In this document: piece after piece, positions 20,677 through 31,874 of the stretch
Layout of the letters: each line of letters starts with the position of its first letter
Position numbering within the stretch: the first letter of the stretch is position 1
The notes under the pieces: model-generated
What the model was told of the DNA's origin: nothing
Seen by the model: only the letters and a program-made list of their open reading frames with translations
The model's database searches: none
Assembly (NCBI RefSeq): GCF_027922365.1
Contig: NZ_BSFN01000009.1
Coordinates: 1-64,000, forward strand
Direction of reading: 5' to 3'
Source: Pseudomonas turukhanskensis
Lineage (GTDB): Bacteria > Pseudomonadota > Gammaproteobacteria > Pseudomonadales > Pseudomonadaceae
DNA length: 64,000 nucleotides
Position numbers and translations under genes: made by a program

Positions 20677-21321
20677 ATGACCCTGATGGACTGCTTGTTG
20701 TTCGCGCCAATCGCCGTGTTTATCGCCCTGACGCCAGGGCCTAACAACTTTTGCGCGCTGAGCAACGGCATCCGTCATGGTGTCGGCACTGCGGTTGCCG
20801 CCACCGTGGGTCGGGCTGTTTCCTATGCCATCTTCCTGACCATTTCCGCCGTCGGCCTGGGGGCTATGTTGCTGGCCTCCGAAACCGCGTTTACCACCCT
20901 CAAGTGGATCGGCGCCGCCTACCTGCTCTATCTCGGCATCCGCACCTGGCGCAGCCGGGAATTCAGTGGCCTGGATCTGGCTGAAAGCAGCGTAGCAGAC
21001 AGCGCGCCAGCGAACAGGAGTGTGACCAAACTGATGCTGCAAGAGTTCCTTGTAGGTATCAGCAATCCGAAAGCCATTTTGCTGTTTGCGGCCATCTTCC
21101 CGCAGTTCATCAAACCCGAGTTGCCCACCACCGAACAATTTGTGTACCTAGGCGGCACGTACCTGTTGGCAGAGTTCTTTGCCTCCATGGTGTACGGCCT
21201 GTTCGGCCGGCAGATTCGCCGGCTGATCAAGACCCCTACCGGCGCCCAGCGCCTGAACAAAACCACCGGTGCGTTTTTTATGGGCGCCAGTGGGGTGTTG
21301 CTGAGCACGACCCACCATTAA
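20677..21321 (+). CDS. LysE/RhtB family amino-acid exporter
   Basis: 214 residues, a typical length. Five or six membrane helices are evident, starting with the family signature FIALTPGPNNFCALSNGIRHG near residues 15-35. These proteins export amino acids or homoserine lactone-like compounds from the cytoplasm; the substrate cannot be read from sequence. The second half keeps the conserved NPKAILLFAAIFPQF. It follows ppsR closely and ends at a perfect palindrome shared with convergent prpF. Confidence 0.93.
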   Translation: MTLMDCLLFAPIAVFIALTPGPNNFCALSNGIRHGVGTAVAATVGRAVSYAIFLTISAVGLGAMLLASETAFTTLKWIGAAYLLYLGIRTWRSREFSGLDLAESSVADSAPANRSVTKLMLQEFLVGISNPKAILLFAAIFPQFIKPELPTTEQFVYLGGTYLLAEFFASMVYGLFGRQIRRLIKTPTGAQRLNKTTGAFFMGASGVLLSTTHH

Positions 21322-21332
21322 CGTTTTAACCA

Positions 21333-21378
21333 TTCGCCAGCAAGCTGGCTCCTACGTAGGAGCCAGCTTGCTGGCGAA
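21333..21378. repeat. perfect 46-bp palindrome (REP-like), LysE/prpF convergence
   Basis: Two exact 23-nt arms with no spacer: the left arm starts TTCGCCAGCAAGCTGGCTCC and the right arm is its reverse complement ending GGAGCCAGCTTGCTGGCGAA. Each arm also contains the inner palindrome CCAGCAAGCTGG-like core. It resembles pseudomonad REP/REPIN sequences and could act as a bidirectional RNA-stabilising or terminating hairpin. Confidence 0.85.
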
Positions 21379-21401
21379 GAACGTTGCACAATCTACCCGC
21401 T

Positions 21402-22589
21402 TTAAAAACTATCCCCAGGCACCCGCACCCAGCCTTCCATAAGAATGCGCGCACTGCGGCTCATAATCGCTTTCTTCACCACCCACTCGCCCTCCACCTG
21501 CACCGCCTCGGCGCCAACGCGCAGGGTGCCGGACGGGTGTCCGAACCGCACTGCCGTGCGCTCGCCGCCACCGGCAGCCAGGTTGACCAGCGTACCGGGA
21601 ATCGCCGCTGCCGTACCAATGGCCACCGCTGCCGTGCCCATCATCGCGTGGTGCAACTTGCCCATCGACAGCGCGCGCACCAGCAAATCGACATCGCCTG
21701 CCTGCACAGTCTTGCCGCTGGACGCTGTGTAGTCTTGCGCCTTGGTCACAAACGCGACCTTCGGCGTGTGCTGACGGGTCAGCGCCTCTTCAGGCGATTT
21801 GATCAAGCCCATGCGCAACGCGCCGGCCACCCGAATCGCCTCGAAACGCGCCAAGGCTTTGGCATCGCTATTGATGTCTTCGCGAAGTTCAGTGCCTTTG
21901 TAGCCAATCTCCTCGGCATTGACGAACACAGTGGGAATACCCGCGGTAATCATCGTGGCCTTGAAGGTGCCCACGCCGGGTACTTCGAGGTCGTCGACAA
22001 GGTTGCCGGTAGGGAACATCGAGCCGCCCTCCTCGCCGTCATCCGAGGGGTCGAGAAACTCCAGCACGATCTCCGCTGCCGGGAAGGTCACCCCGTCCAA
22101 CTCGAAATCGCCGGTTTCCTGCACCTGGCCATTGAAGACCGGCACGTGAGCGATGATGGTTTTCTGGATATTGGCTTGCCAGATACGCACCACGCACACG
22201 CCGTTCTCGGGAATCCGTGCCGGGTCGACCAACCCAGCGTGCAACGCAAAGGCACCCGCACCAGTAGACAGGTTGCCGCAGTTGCCGCTCCAGTCGACAA
22301 AGGCTTTGTCGATGGAGACCTGGCCATATAGATAGTCGACGTCGTGGTCGGGCTGGGTGCTTTTACTCAGGATCACGCATTTGCTGGTACTGGACGTCGC
22401 GCCGCCCATGCCATCGATTTGCGCCGAGTACGGATCCGGGCTGCCAATTACCCGCATAAACAGACGGTCACGGGCTGCGCCCGGCACCTGGCAGCTGTCG
22501 GGCAGGTCTTGCAGGCGGAAAAACACGCCTTTACTGGTACCGCCACGCAGGTAGGTGGCGGGGATTTTGATTTGCGGTGCGTTAGCCAT
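21402..22589 (-). CDS. prpF: 2-methylaconitate cis-trans isomerase PrpF
   Basis: 395 residues, full length for the family (diaminopimelate-epimerase-like fold). PrpF converts the 2-methylaconitate isomer produced by AcnD so that it can be hydrated to 2-methylisocitrate in propionate breakdown. The N-terminus IPATYLRGGTSKGVFFRLQDLP and ATSSTSKCVILSKS are characteristic; the GGTSKG segment holds the active-site lysine. It is the last gene of the operon. A 111-nt gap with a long imperfect palindrome separates it from acnD. Confidence 0.97.
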   Translation of the reverse strand: MANAPQIKIPATYLRGGTSKGVFFRLQDLPDSCQVPGAARDRLFMRVIGSPDPYSAQIDGMGGATSSTSKCVILSKSTQPDHDVDYLYGQVSIDKAFVDWSGNCGNLSTGAGAFALHAGLVDPARIPENGVCVVRIWQANIQKTIIAHVPVFNGQVQETGDFELDGVTFPAAEIVLEFLDPSDDGEEGGSMFPTGNLVDDLEVPGVGTFKATMITAGIPTVFVNAEEIGYKGTELREDINSDAKALARFEAIRVAGALRMGLIKSPEEALTRQHTPKVAFVTKAQDYTASSGKTVQAGDVDLLVRALSMGKLHHAMMGTAAVAIGTAAAIPGTLVNLAAGGGERTAVRFGHPSGTLRVGAEAVQVEGEWVVKKAIMSRSARILMEGWVRVPGDSF

Positions 22590-22620
22590 AACGAGGTCCC
22601 GAAAAAATTCGCCGTTCCGT

Positions 22621-22683
22621 AGAGTGTGCTATGCGCACCGTAGCGATCACTGGGAGATCGCTTGGTGCGCGCAGCACACCCCT
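22621..22683. repeat. long imperfect palindrome between acnD and prpF
   Basis: Left arm AGTGTGCTATGCGCACCGTA and right arm ending GGTGCGCGCAGCACACC are near-complementary, with AGCGATC and GATCGCT forming the inner stem. The RNA would fold into a hairpin of about 25 bp. It resembles a REP unit and lies inside the operon, where it could set relative levels of acnD and prpF message. Confidence 0.75.
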
Positions 22684-22700
22684 ACGAGATCAAAAACGGT

Positions 22701-25325
<2,625 letters not shown>

Positions 25326-25327
25326 GG

Positions 25328-26491
25328 TTATGGGCGATCCTTGAGCGGCACGAACTTCAGGTCTTCAGGGCCTGTGTAGTTGGCGCTCGGGCGAATGATC
25401 TTGCCGTCGATACGCTGCTCGATCACGTGGGACGACCAGCCCGAGGTACGAGCAATCACAAACAGCGGGGTGAACATGGCAGTCGGCACACCCATCATGT
25501 GGTAGCTGACGGCGCTGAACCAATCCAGGTTCGGGAACATTTTCTTGATGTCCCACATGATGGTTTCCAGGCGCTCGGCGATGTCGAACATCTTGGTGTT
25601 GCTCTGCTCGATGGACAGCTCGCGCGCCACTTCCTTGATCACCTTGTTGCGCGGGTCGGCCACGGTATACACCGGGTGACCGAAACCAATCACTACTTCT
25701 TTCTTCTCGACGCGGGCACGGATGTCGGCTTCGGCTTCGTCCGGGTTGTCGTAGCGTTTCTGAATCTCGAACGCCACCTCGTTGGCGCCGCCGTGTTTCG
25801 GGCCGCGCAGCGCGCCAATGGCGCCAGCGATGCACGAGTGCATATCGGAGCCGGTGCCGGCGATCACCCGCGAGGTAAAGGTAGAGGCGTTGAACTCGTG
25901 TTCGGCATACAGGTTAAGCGAGGTGTGCATGGCACGTACCCAAGACTCCCGGGGCTTTTCGCCGTGCAGCAGGTGCAGGAAATGGCCGCCGATGGAGTCA
26001 TCGTCGGTTTCCACGTCGATGCGTTTGCCGTTGTGGCTGAAGTGGTACCAGTACAGCAAGGCCGAGCCCAGCGAGGCCATCAGTTTGTCGGCGATATCGC
26101 GGGCGCCGGGGTGGTTGTGGTCGTCTTTCTCAGGCGACACGCAGCCCAGTACCGACACCGCAGTACGCATCACATCCATCGGGTGTGCCGACGGCGGCAG
26201 TTGCTCCAGCGAGGTTTTCAGTGCCGCGGGAATGCCGCGCAGGGCTTTGAGCTTGGCCTTGTAGCCGGCCAGTTCGGCGACGTTAGGCAGCTTGCCGTGC
26301 ACCAGCAGGTGGGCGATTTCTTCGAATTCGCAGCGGTTGGCGAAGTCGAGTACATCGTAGCCACGGTAATGCAGGTCGTTACCGGTGCGGCCGACGGTGC
26401 ACAGGGCCGTGTTGCCAGCAGCGGTGCCGCTCAGGGCTACCGATTTCTTGGGTTTGAAGCCCGGCGTGGTCGTCTCTGGGGTTGCGCTCAT
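25328..26491 (-). CDS. prpC: 2-methylcitrate synthase
   Basis: 387 residues from the ATG at 26491, which has AGGAG upstream; the open frame to 26560 is not conserved as far as I know. It condenses propionyl-CoA with oxaloacetate. Citrate-synthase active-site segments are present: GPKHGGANE (first His), GFGHPVY (second His) and the catalytic Asp in [14 protein letters not shown]. Context (prpB, acnD, prpF) rather than sequence alone separates it from a TCA citrate synthase. Confidence 0.97.
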   Translation of the reverse strand: MSATPETTTPGFKPKKSVALSGTAAGNTALCTVGRTGNDLHYRGYDVLDFANRCEFEEIAHLLVHGKLPNVAELAGYKAKLKALRGIPAALKTSLEQLPPSAHPMDVMRTAVSVLGCVSPEKDDHNHPGARDIADKLMASLGSALLYWYHFSHNGKRIDVETDDDSIGGHFLHLLHGEKPRESWVRAMHTSLNLYAEHEFNASTFTSRVIAGTGSDMHSCIAGAIGALRGPKHGGANEVAFEIQKRYDNPDEAEADIRARVEKKEVVIGFGHPVYTVADPRNKVIKEVARELSIEQSNTKMFDIAERLETIMWDIKKMFPNLDWFSAVSYHMMGVPTAMFTPLFVIARTSGWSSHVIEQRIDGKIIRPSANYTGPEDLKFVPLKDRP

Positions 26492-26575
26492 CGCGGGTAT
26501 CTCCTCATCTGATCCGGTTGGATTTCTTGTTCTGTTTCTACACGCCGCACCTTCAGTCATGCGGCGCGTGGCGAA

Positions 26576-27460
26576 TCACTTCTTGGCAGCGAACAACGCG
26601 TCGAGCTTCTGCTCGAAAGCGTGGTAGTTGATGCGGTCATACAGTTCAGCACGGGTTTGCATCAGTTCGATGACGTCTTTCTGATGGCCGTTCTGACGAA
26701 TCGAGGTGTAAACACTTTCCGCCGCCTTGTTGGAAGCGCGGAAGGCTGAGAGCGGATAGAGCTGAATGGCGACACCGACCGAAGCCAGCTCGTCGCGGGT
26801 AAACAGCGGCGTGGCGCCGAACTCGGTGATATTGGCCAGCACCGGCACACCCAGGGCATCGACAAAGCGCTTGTAGGTCGGCAGGTCGTAAGCGGCTTCG
26901 GCGAAAATGCCGTCGGCGCCGGCCTCCACGTAACGCAGGCAGCGCTCGATAGCTGCATCCACGCCTTCAGCCTGGATGGCGTCAGTGCGGGCGATGAGGA
27001 AGAAATCGGCGTCGGTTTTCGCATCTGCCGCTGCTTTCACCCGGTCGGCCATTTCTTCGGTGGAGACGATTTCCTTGCCCGGACGGTGACCACAACGTTT
27101 GGCGCCTACCTGGTCTTCGATATGGGCAGCAGCGGCGCCGGCCTTGATCAGGTTTTTGATGGTGCGCTCGATGTTGAACGCGCTCGGGCCAAAACCGGTG
27201 TCGATATCGACCAGCAGCGGCAGGTCGCAGACGTCGGTGATACGGCGCACATCGGTGAGCACGTCATCCAAAGTATTGATACCCAGATCCGGCAGGCCCA
27301 GGGACCCGGCAGCCACCCCGCCGCCCGAGAGGTAAATGGCTTGGAAGCCGGCACGCTTGGCCAACAGGGCGTGGTTGGCGTTAATGGCGCCGATAACCTG
27401 CAGCGGCGACTCGGCAGCAATGGCAGCGCGGAAACGTTGACCTGGGGTGTTCGAACTCAT
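26576..27460 (-). CDS. prpB: 2-methylisocitrate lyase
   Basis: 294 residues, full length for the isocitrate-lyase/PEP-mutase family. It splits 2-methylisocitrate into pyruvate and succinate, closing the methylcitrate cycle. The catalytic loop [18 protein letters not shown] at about 112-130 carries the KRCGH motif with the essential cysteine. Metal-binding Asp residues lie in [10 protein letters not shown]. It starts 3 nt after the GntR gene, so regulator and enzyme genes form one transcript. Confidence 0.97.
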   Translation of the reverse strand: MSSNTPGQRFRAAIAAESPLQVIGAINANHALLAKRAGFQAIYLSGGGVAAGSLGLPDLGINTLDDVLTDVRRITDVCDLPLLVDIDTGFGPSAFNIERTIKNLIKAGAAAAHIEDQVGAKRCGHRPGKEIVSTEEMADRVKAAADAKTDADFFLIARTDAIQAEGVDAAIERCLRYVEAGADGIFAEAAYDLPTYKRFVDALGVPVLANITEFGATPLFTRDELASVGVAIQLYPLSAFRASNKAAESVYTSIRQNGHQKDVIELMQTRAELYDRINYHAFEQKLDALFAAKK

Positions 27461-27463
27461 GCT

Positions 27464-28189
27464 TCACCTCTCGTTGGGGGATTTGGAAACCGCCTGCCCG
27501 GCCTGGCCGGTGTAATGGCGTTCGATATTGCGTTTGGAGGCAGCGATATGGCGGCGCATCAACAGCTCGGCCAGTTCGCCATCCCGTTCGGAAATTGCGT
27601 CAAGAATGCGGTGGTGTTCGGCGAAGGCATGGCGCGGGCGGTTGGGCGTGGCGGAGAACTGCAGGCGGTACATGCGCACCAACTGGTACAGCTCGCCGCA
27701 GAGCATCTGCGCCAGGGTTTTATTACCGCTGCCTTGAATGATGCGGTAGTGGAAGTCGAAATCGCCTTCTTGCTGGTAATAGCCGACGCCGGCCTGGAAT
27801 GCGGCATCTCGCTCGTGCAGTTCGAGCACGCTGCGCAGCTCATCGATCTCGGTCTGGCTCATACGCTCGGCGGCCAGGCGGCAAGCCATGCCTTCGAGCG
27901 ACTCGCGAATTTCGTAGAGTTCGATCAGCTCGGCATGGCTAAGCGAGACGACGCGGGCACCCACATGGGGAACCCGCACCAGCAGCTTCTGCCCTTCCAG
28001 ACGATGAATCGCCTCGCGCAGCGGGCCACGGCTGATGCCGTAGGTACGGGCCAGTTCCGGCTCGGAGATCTTGCTGCCGGGGGCGATATCGCCCTGCACG
28101 ATGGCCGCCTGAATGCGCCGGAATACGTGCTCGGACAGCGTCTCGGAATCGAGGGGCGCTTCAACCGGGGTTTCGAGGGCGTCCTGCAT
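27464..28189 (-). CDS. GntR/FCD family regulator of the prp operon
   Basis: 241 residues. An N-terminal winged helix of the GntR type (about 17-80: AIVQGDIAPGSKISEPELAR, then YGISRGPLREAIHRLEGQ) is followed by an all-helical FCD ligand domain with the metal-binding pattern spread over EIRESLEG, DFDFHYRIIQGSGN and HHRILDAI. Regulators of this type lead prp operons in pseudomonads and probably respond to a methylcitrate-cycle intermediate. As first gene of the operon it is presumably autoregulated; no operator was identified with confidence. Confidence 0.93.
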   Translation of the reverse strand: MQDALETPVEAPLDSETLSEHVFRRIQAAIVQGDIAPGSKISEPELARTYGISRGPLREAIHRLEGQKLLVRVPHVGARVVSLSHAELIELYEIRESLEGMACRLAAERMSQTEIDELRSVLELHERDAAFQAGVGYYQQEGDFDFHYRIIQGSGNKTLAQMLCGELYQLVRMYRLQFSATPNRPRHAFAEHHRILDAISERDGELAELLMRRHIAASKRNIERHYTGQAGQAVSKSPNER

Positions 28190-28265
28190 AGTGTCGACAC
28201 ATCACTAAATATTTCGAAGAAAACTAACCCTACCCCGTATTTAAGTCAAACATTGTCGACAGTCC

Positions 28266-28353
28266 GCAGGGCGGATATCGCCACCGGCGATATCCGTCGT
28301 TTAACCGCGCACCGAGAATCGGCGGATATCCGCGTTGCGGATATTCGCCCTAC
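28266..28353. repeat. REP family B, inverted pair
   Basis: Left arm GGGCGGATATCGCCACCGG, right arm ending GCGGATATTCGCCCTAC, about 20 nt apart. The same GTAGGGCGAATATCCGC core recurs at 45308-45388, 55798-55880 and 62988-63021. Lies in the 391-bp gene-free stretch between the GntR gene and the retropepsin-like gene; the rest of that stretch shows only a -10-like TAGAAT at 28418-28423 with a GC-rich discriminator and no convincing -35. Confidence 0.8.
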
Positions 28354-28580
28354 CCCGCGCTCGCCCAGGCCAATAGAAAGCCGGCCAACCGCCTGTCGCC
28401 GCAGAAAATCTGCATGTTAGAATGCGCGGCGCCTAGGCCCGGGAGCGCATCGCGCGGGCTGCTAGACTCACATGCCAGGCGTTAGGTGAAACTAAGCCCT
28501 TGCTGTTAACACTAAGTGACTTGATACGGGCACTCCTGCCACGAGCCCCGCTGCAATTACCACGATCCGTTTTAGGACTT

Positions 28581-29132
28581 ATGACACTCAAGCCCTTAGC
28601 CCTGCTGTTATCGCTTCTGCTGTTGCCGGCCCTTGGCCAGGCGGCGGACAAGGGTGTGTACGGCCTGAATGAATACGCCCAGCTCACCGACATCGACCTG
28701 CAGGTAGCCGCCAAGCTCGACACCGGCGCCAAGACTGCCTCGCTGAGTGCCCGCGATATCAAACGCTTCAAGCGTGATGGCGAAACCTGGGTGCGCTTTT
28801 ACCTGGCCATCGACGATGCCCACGCCCACCCCATCGAACGCCCGCTGGCACGTATCAGCAAAATCAAACGCCGCGCCGGTGACTACGACCCGGACGAAGA
28901 AAAAACCTATACCGCCCGCCCGGTGATCGAGCTCAAGGTCTGCATGGGCAAGGCCCTGCGCACCATCGAAGTGAACCTCACCGACCGTAGTGCCTTCCAA
29001 TACCCACTATTGATTGGCTCCGAAGCCCTGAAACGCTTCGACGCCCTGGTCGACCCCAGCCTCAAATACGCCGCCGGCAAACCTGGTTGCGCCGTGGCCG
29101 ATGACAGCAGCGAGAAACAACCTGTCAGCTAA
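28581..29132 (+). CDS. Exported retropepsin-like aspartic peptidase (PF05618 family)
   Basis: 183 residues from the ATG at 28581, preceded by AGGA; the open frame starts earlier (28500), but the extension lacks a ribosome site and would bury the signal peptide. The signal peptide is LALLLSLLLLPALGQA. The domain has VAAKLDTGAKTASLSA, where DTG is the catalytic triad of retropepsin-type aspartic proteases; older databases call the family 'ATP-dependent zinc protease', for which I see no zinc or ATP motif. It heads a three-gene unit with the 7TM transglutaminase-like protein and an ATP-grasp ligase. I recall Rlo names and an osmotic-stress role for such genes; not verified. Confidence 0.88.
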   Translation: MTLKPLALLLSLLLLPALGQAADKGVYGLNEYAQLTDIDLQVAAKLDTGAKTASLSARDIKRFKRDGETWVRFYLAIDDAHAHPIERPLARISKIKRRAGDYDPDEEKTYTARPVIELKVCMGKALRTIEVNLTDRSAFQYPLLIGSEALKRFDALVDPSLKYAAGKPGCAVADDSSEKQPVS

Positions 29133-29275
29133 GCGGCCTACCCGGCCGGCAACTCGCCGACAGACAGCTTCAAGAACGTGAGCTCCACCGCAATGCCATT
29201 ACCTGCACCACACCCTGCCTGGGGACCTGTGGTACAGCGACACTGACAAGACTGATTAATGGACAGGTTCCCGAC

Positions 29276-30802
29276 ATGCGCTCTCTTACCCTGCATCTGA
29301 AAGTCCTGATCGCCATTCTGGTGACCCTGGGCATTCTGATTACGGCTTACCAGATTTTCGTCGTGGGCATCCCGATTACCGAGGATGAAACCGATGATCT
29401 GTGGAACATCGACGCCAAGGTCGAGTTCGTGGCCACGCCGAAAAACCCGGTGAAGGTGCAGATGTTCGTGCCGCCACTGAGCCAGGACTATGTGAGCCTC
29501 AACGAGAGCTTTATCTCCAATAACTACGGGGTGAGCATCAACCGGGTCGACGGCAACCGTAAGGTCACCTGGTCCGCCCGCCGCGTCAGTGGCAACCAGA
29601 CCCTCTATTACCGCCTGGTACTGACCAAGCGTTACAGCGGCGAAAAACCCAAGGCCAAAGGCCCGATCTTCCGCGACAGCATTGCCGTCGAAGGCGCCGA
29701 AAAGATTGCCGCCGAGGCCCTGATGGCGCCGATTCGCCAGCACTCGGCAGATATCGAGACGTTTATCAGCGAGACCATCAAGCGGGTTAACAACGTTAAC
29801 GACGACAACGTCAAACTGCTGCTGGCCGGCGATCCGTCGACTACCAACAAAGCCAAAACCATCGAGCTGCTGCTGTCCATCGCCCACGTGCCGATGGAAC
29901 GCGTACACACCATTCGCCTGGTGGCTGATCAGCCGCAAACACCGGAGCTGTGGCTGCGCAGCTTCAATGGCACCGACTGGCTGTACTTCAGCCCGGAAAC
30001 CGGCGAGCAAGGCCTTCCGGCTGACCGCCTGGTGTGGTGGACCGGTGATGAAAACCTGGTGAGCATCGAAGGCGGCAAGAAGCTGCAGGTGCGCTTCAGC
30101 CTCAACAACAGCCAGATGAACGCCATTCGCCTGGCCAAGCTGACCGACGAAAACACCGACGCCGACTTCCTGGAGTACTCGCTGTACGGCCTGCCGCTGC
30201 AAACCCAGCAGACCTTCATGATCATGGTGATGATCCCCATCGGCGTGCTGGTCATTCTGGTGCTGCGTAACCTGATCGGCTTGCAAACCCTGGGTACCTT
30301 TACCCCGGTGCTGATCGCCCTGGCGTTCCGTGAAATGCAGCTGGGCTACGGCATCGCGCTGTTTACCATCATTACCGCGCTGGGCCTGTCGTTACGCTCC
30401 TACCTTGAGCACCTGAAATTGCAGATGCTGCCCAGGTTGTCGGTGGTGCTGACCTTTGTGGTGGTGCTGATCGCTACCATCAGTCTGCTCAGCCACAAAT
30501 TGGGCCTTGAGCGCGGCCTCTCGGTGGCGCTGTTCCCGATGGTGATTCTGACCATGACCATCGAACGCCTGTCCATCACCTGGGAAGAGCGCGGTGGCGG
30601 CCATGCCATGAAAGTGGCCATTGGCACCCTGTTCGCGGCCTCGTTGGCGCACCTGCTGATGACCGTGCCGGAACTCAACTACTTCGTCTTCACCTTCCCG
30701 GCTGTGCTGCTGATTCTGGTGGGCTTCATGTTGGCCATGGGTCGTTATCGCGGCTATCGCCTGACCGAGCTGTTCCGCTTCAAAGCCTTTCTGAAGGACT
30801 GA
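29276..30802 (+). CDS. Inactive transglutaminase fused to 7 transmembrane helices
   Basis: 508 residues. One membrane anchor at about 7-29, a periplasmic domain of about 220 residues related to transglutaminases (the family is described as inactive), then roughly seven membrane helices from about residue 310 to the end (FMIMVMIPIGVLVILVLRNL is the first). The domain pair is known as PF14400/PF14402. The ATP-grasp gene begins 3 nt after its stop. The conserved trio suggests a membrane-associated peptide-ligation or peptide-modification system in which this protein recognises rather than modifies its target; that role is inferred. Confidence 0.9.
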   Translation: MRSLTLHLKVLIAILVTLGILITAYQIFVVGIPITEDETDDLWNIDAKVEFVATPKNPVKVQMFVPPLSQDYVSLNESFISNNYGVSINRVDGNRKVTWSARRVSGNQTLYYRLVLTKRYSGEKPKAKGPIFRDSIAVEGAEKIAAEALMAPIRQHSADIETFISETIKRVNNVNDDNVKLLLAGDPSTTNKAKTIELLLSIAHVPMERVHTIRLVADQPQTPELWLRSFNGTDWLYFSPETGEQGLPADRLVWWTGDENLVSIEGGKKLQVRFSLNNSQMNAIRLAKLTDENTDADFLEYSLYGLPLQTQQTFMIMVMIPIGVLVILVLRNLIGLQTLGTFTPVLIALAFREMQLGYGIALFTIITALGLSLRSYLEHLKLQMLPRLSVVLTFVVVLIATISLLSHKLGLERGLSVALFPMVILTMTIERLSITWEERGGGHAMKVAIGTLFAASLAHLLMTVPELNYFVFTFPAVLLILVGFMLAMGRYRGYRLTELFRFKAFLKD

Positions 30803-30805
30803 GCC

Positions 30806-31792
30806 ATGTTCGGCATGATCAAAACGTGGAAGGCCCTGCAAGCCAAAGGCATCATGGGCATTAACCGGCGCAACGCGGACTACGTGCTCAAGTACAACAA
30901 ACGGCACCTGTACCCGATTGTGGATGACAAGATCATCACCAAGGAGCGGGCGATTCTGGCCGGCATCCATGTGCCGGAAATGTACGGGATCATCGAAACC
31001 GAAAAGCAGATCGACAAGCTGCCGCAAATCATCGGCGACCGTCCGGACTTCGTGATCAAGCCGGCGCAAGGCGCCGGTGGCGACGGCATTCTGGTGATTG
31101 CCGACCGCTTTGAAGACCGCTACCGCACCGTGTCCGGCAAGATCGTCAGCCACGAAGAGCTGGAGCATCAGATCTCCAGCATCCTCACCGGCCTGTATTC
31201 GCTCGGCGGCCACCGCGACCGCGCGCTGATCGAATACCGGGTAACCCCCGACCAGATCTTCAAAAGCATCAGCTACGAAGGCGTGCCGGACATCCGCATC
31301 ATCGTGCTGATGGGCTACCCGGTGATGGCCATGCTGCGCTTGCCCACCCGCCAATCCGGCGGCAAGGCCAACCTGCACCAGGGCGCTATTGGTGTGGGTG
31401 TCGACATGGCCACCGGCGTGACCTTGCGCGGCACCTGGCTGAACAACAAGATCAGCAAACACCCCGACACCACCAACGCCGTAGACGGCGTGCAACTGCC
31501 CAACTGGGACGGCTTTATGAAGCTGGCCGCCGGTTGCTACGAGTTATGCGGCCTGGGTTACATCGGCGTGGACATGGTGCTCGACCAGGAGAAAGGGCCG
31601 CTGATTCTCGAGCTGAATGCCCGGCCTGGTTTGAACATTCAGATCGCCAACGACTGCGGGCTGACGCACCGCGCGCACGCAGTGGAAGCGCGGATTGCCG
31701 AGCTGACGGCGCAGGGTGTGGTGGAAACGCCGGAGGAGCGGGTGAAGTTTGCGCAGAGCTTGTTTGGGAATGTGCGCAAGGCCGAAATCTGA
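30806..31792 (+). CDS. Alpha-L-glutamate ligase-like ATP-grasp protein
   Basis: 328 residues with an ATP-grasp fold. The ATP-binding lysine and glycine-rich loop are in FVIKPAQGAGGDGILVI (about 78-94), and the metal-binding end is KGPLILELNARPGLNIQIAND, the usual E-x-N motif. Related to RimK-type enzymes that add glutamate to peptides. No signal peptide, so cytoplasmic. It starts 3 nt after the transglutaminase-like gene and is last in the three-gene unit; a terminator follows within 20 nt. Substrate unknown. Confidence 0.9.
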   Translation: MFGMIKTWKALQAKGIMGINRRNADYVLKYNKRHLYPIVDDKIITKERAILAGIHVPEMYGIIETEKQIDKLPQIIGDRPDFVIKPAQGAGGDGILVIADRFEDRYRTVSGKIVSHEELEHQISSILTGLYSLGGHRDRALIEYRVTPDQIFKSISYEGVPDIRIIVLMGYPVMAMLRLPTRQSGGKANLHQGAIGVGVDMATGVTLRGTWLNNKISKHPDTTNAVDGVQLPNWDGFMKLAAGCYELCGLGYIGVDMVLDQEKGPLILELNARPGLNIQIANDCGLTHRAHAVEARIAELTAQGVVETPEERVKFAQSLFGNVRKAEI

Positions 31793-31807
31793 GTTCTGTT
31801 TGGTGTG

Positions 31808-31836
31808 GAAAAGCCCGGCGAGAGTCGGGCTTTTTT
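31808..31836 (+). terminator. Rho-independent terminator of the ATP-grasp operon
   Basis: AAAAGCCCG-GCGAGAGT-CGGGCTTTTTT: 9-bp stem with a strong T-run on the plus strand, immediately before the tandem repeat array. Confidence 0.88.
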
Positions 31837-31874
31837 GTGTCTGGGAAATGACGGTGACAGCGACCAAAACCTCC

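Noticed and set aside
25328..26491. prpC as TCA-cycle citrate synthase
   Set aside because: Operon context is methylcitrate cycle; no TCA genes are near.
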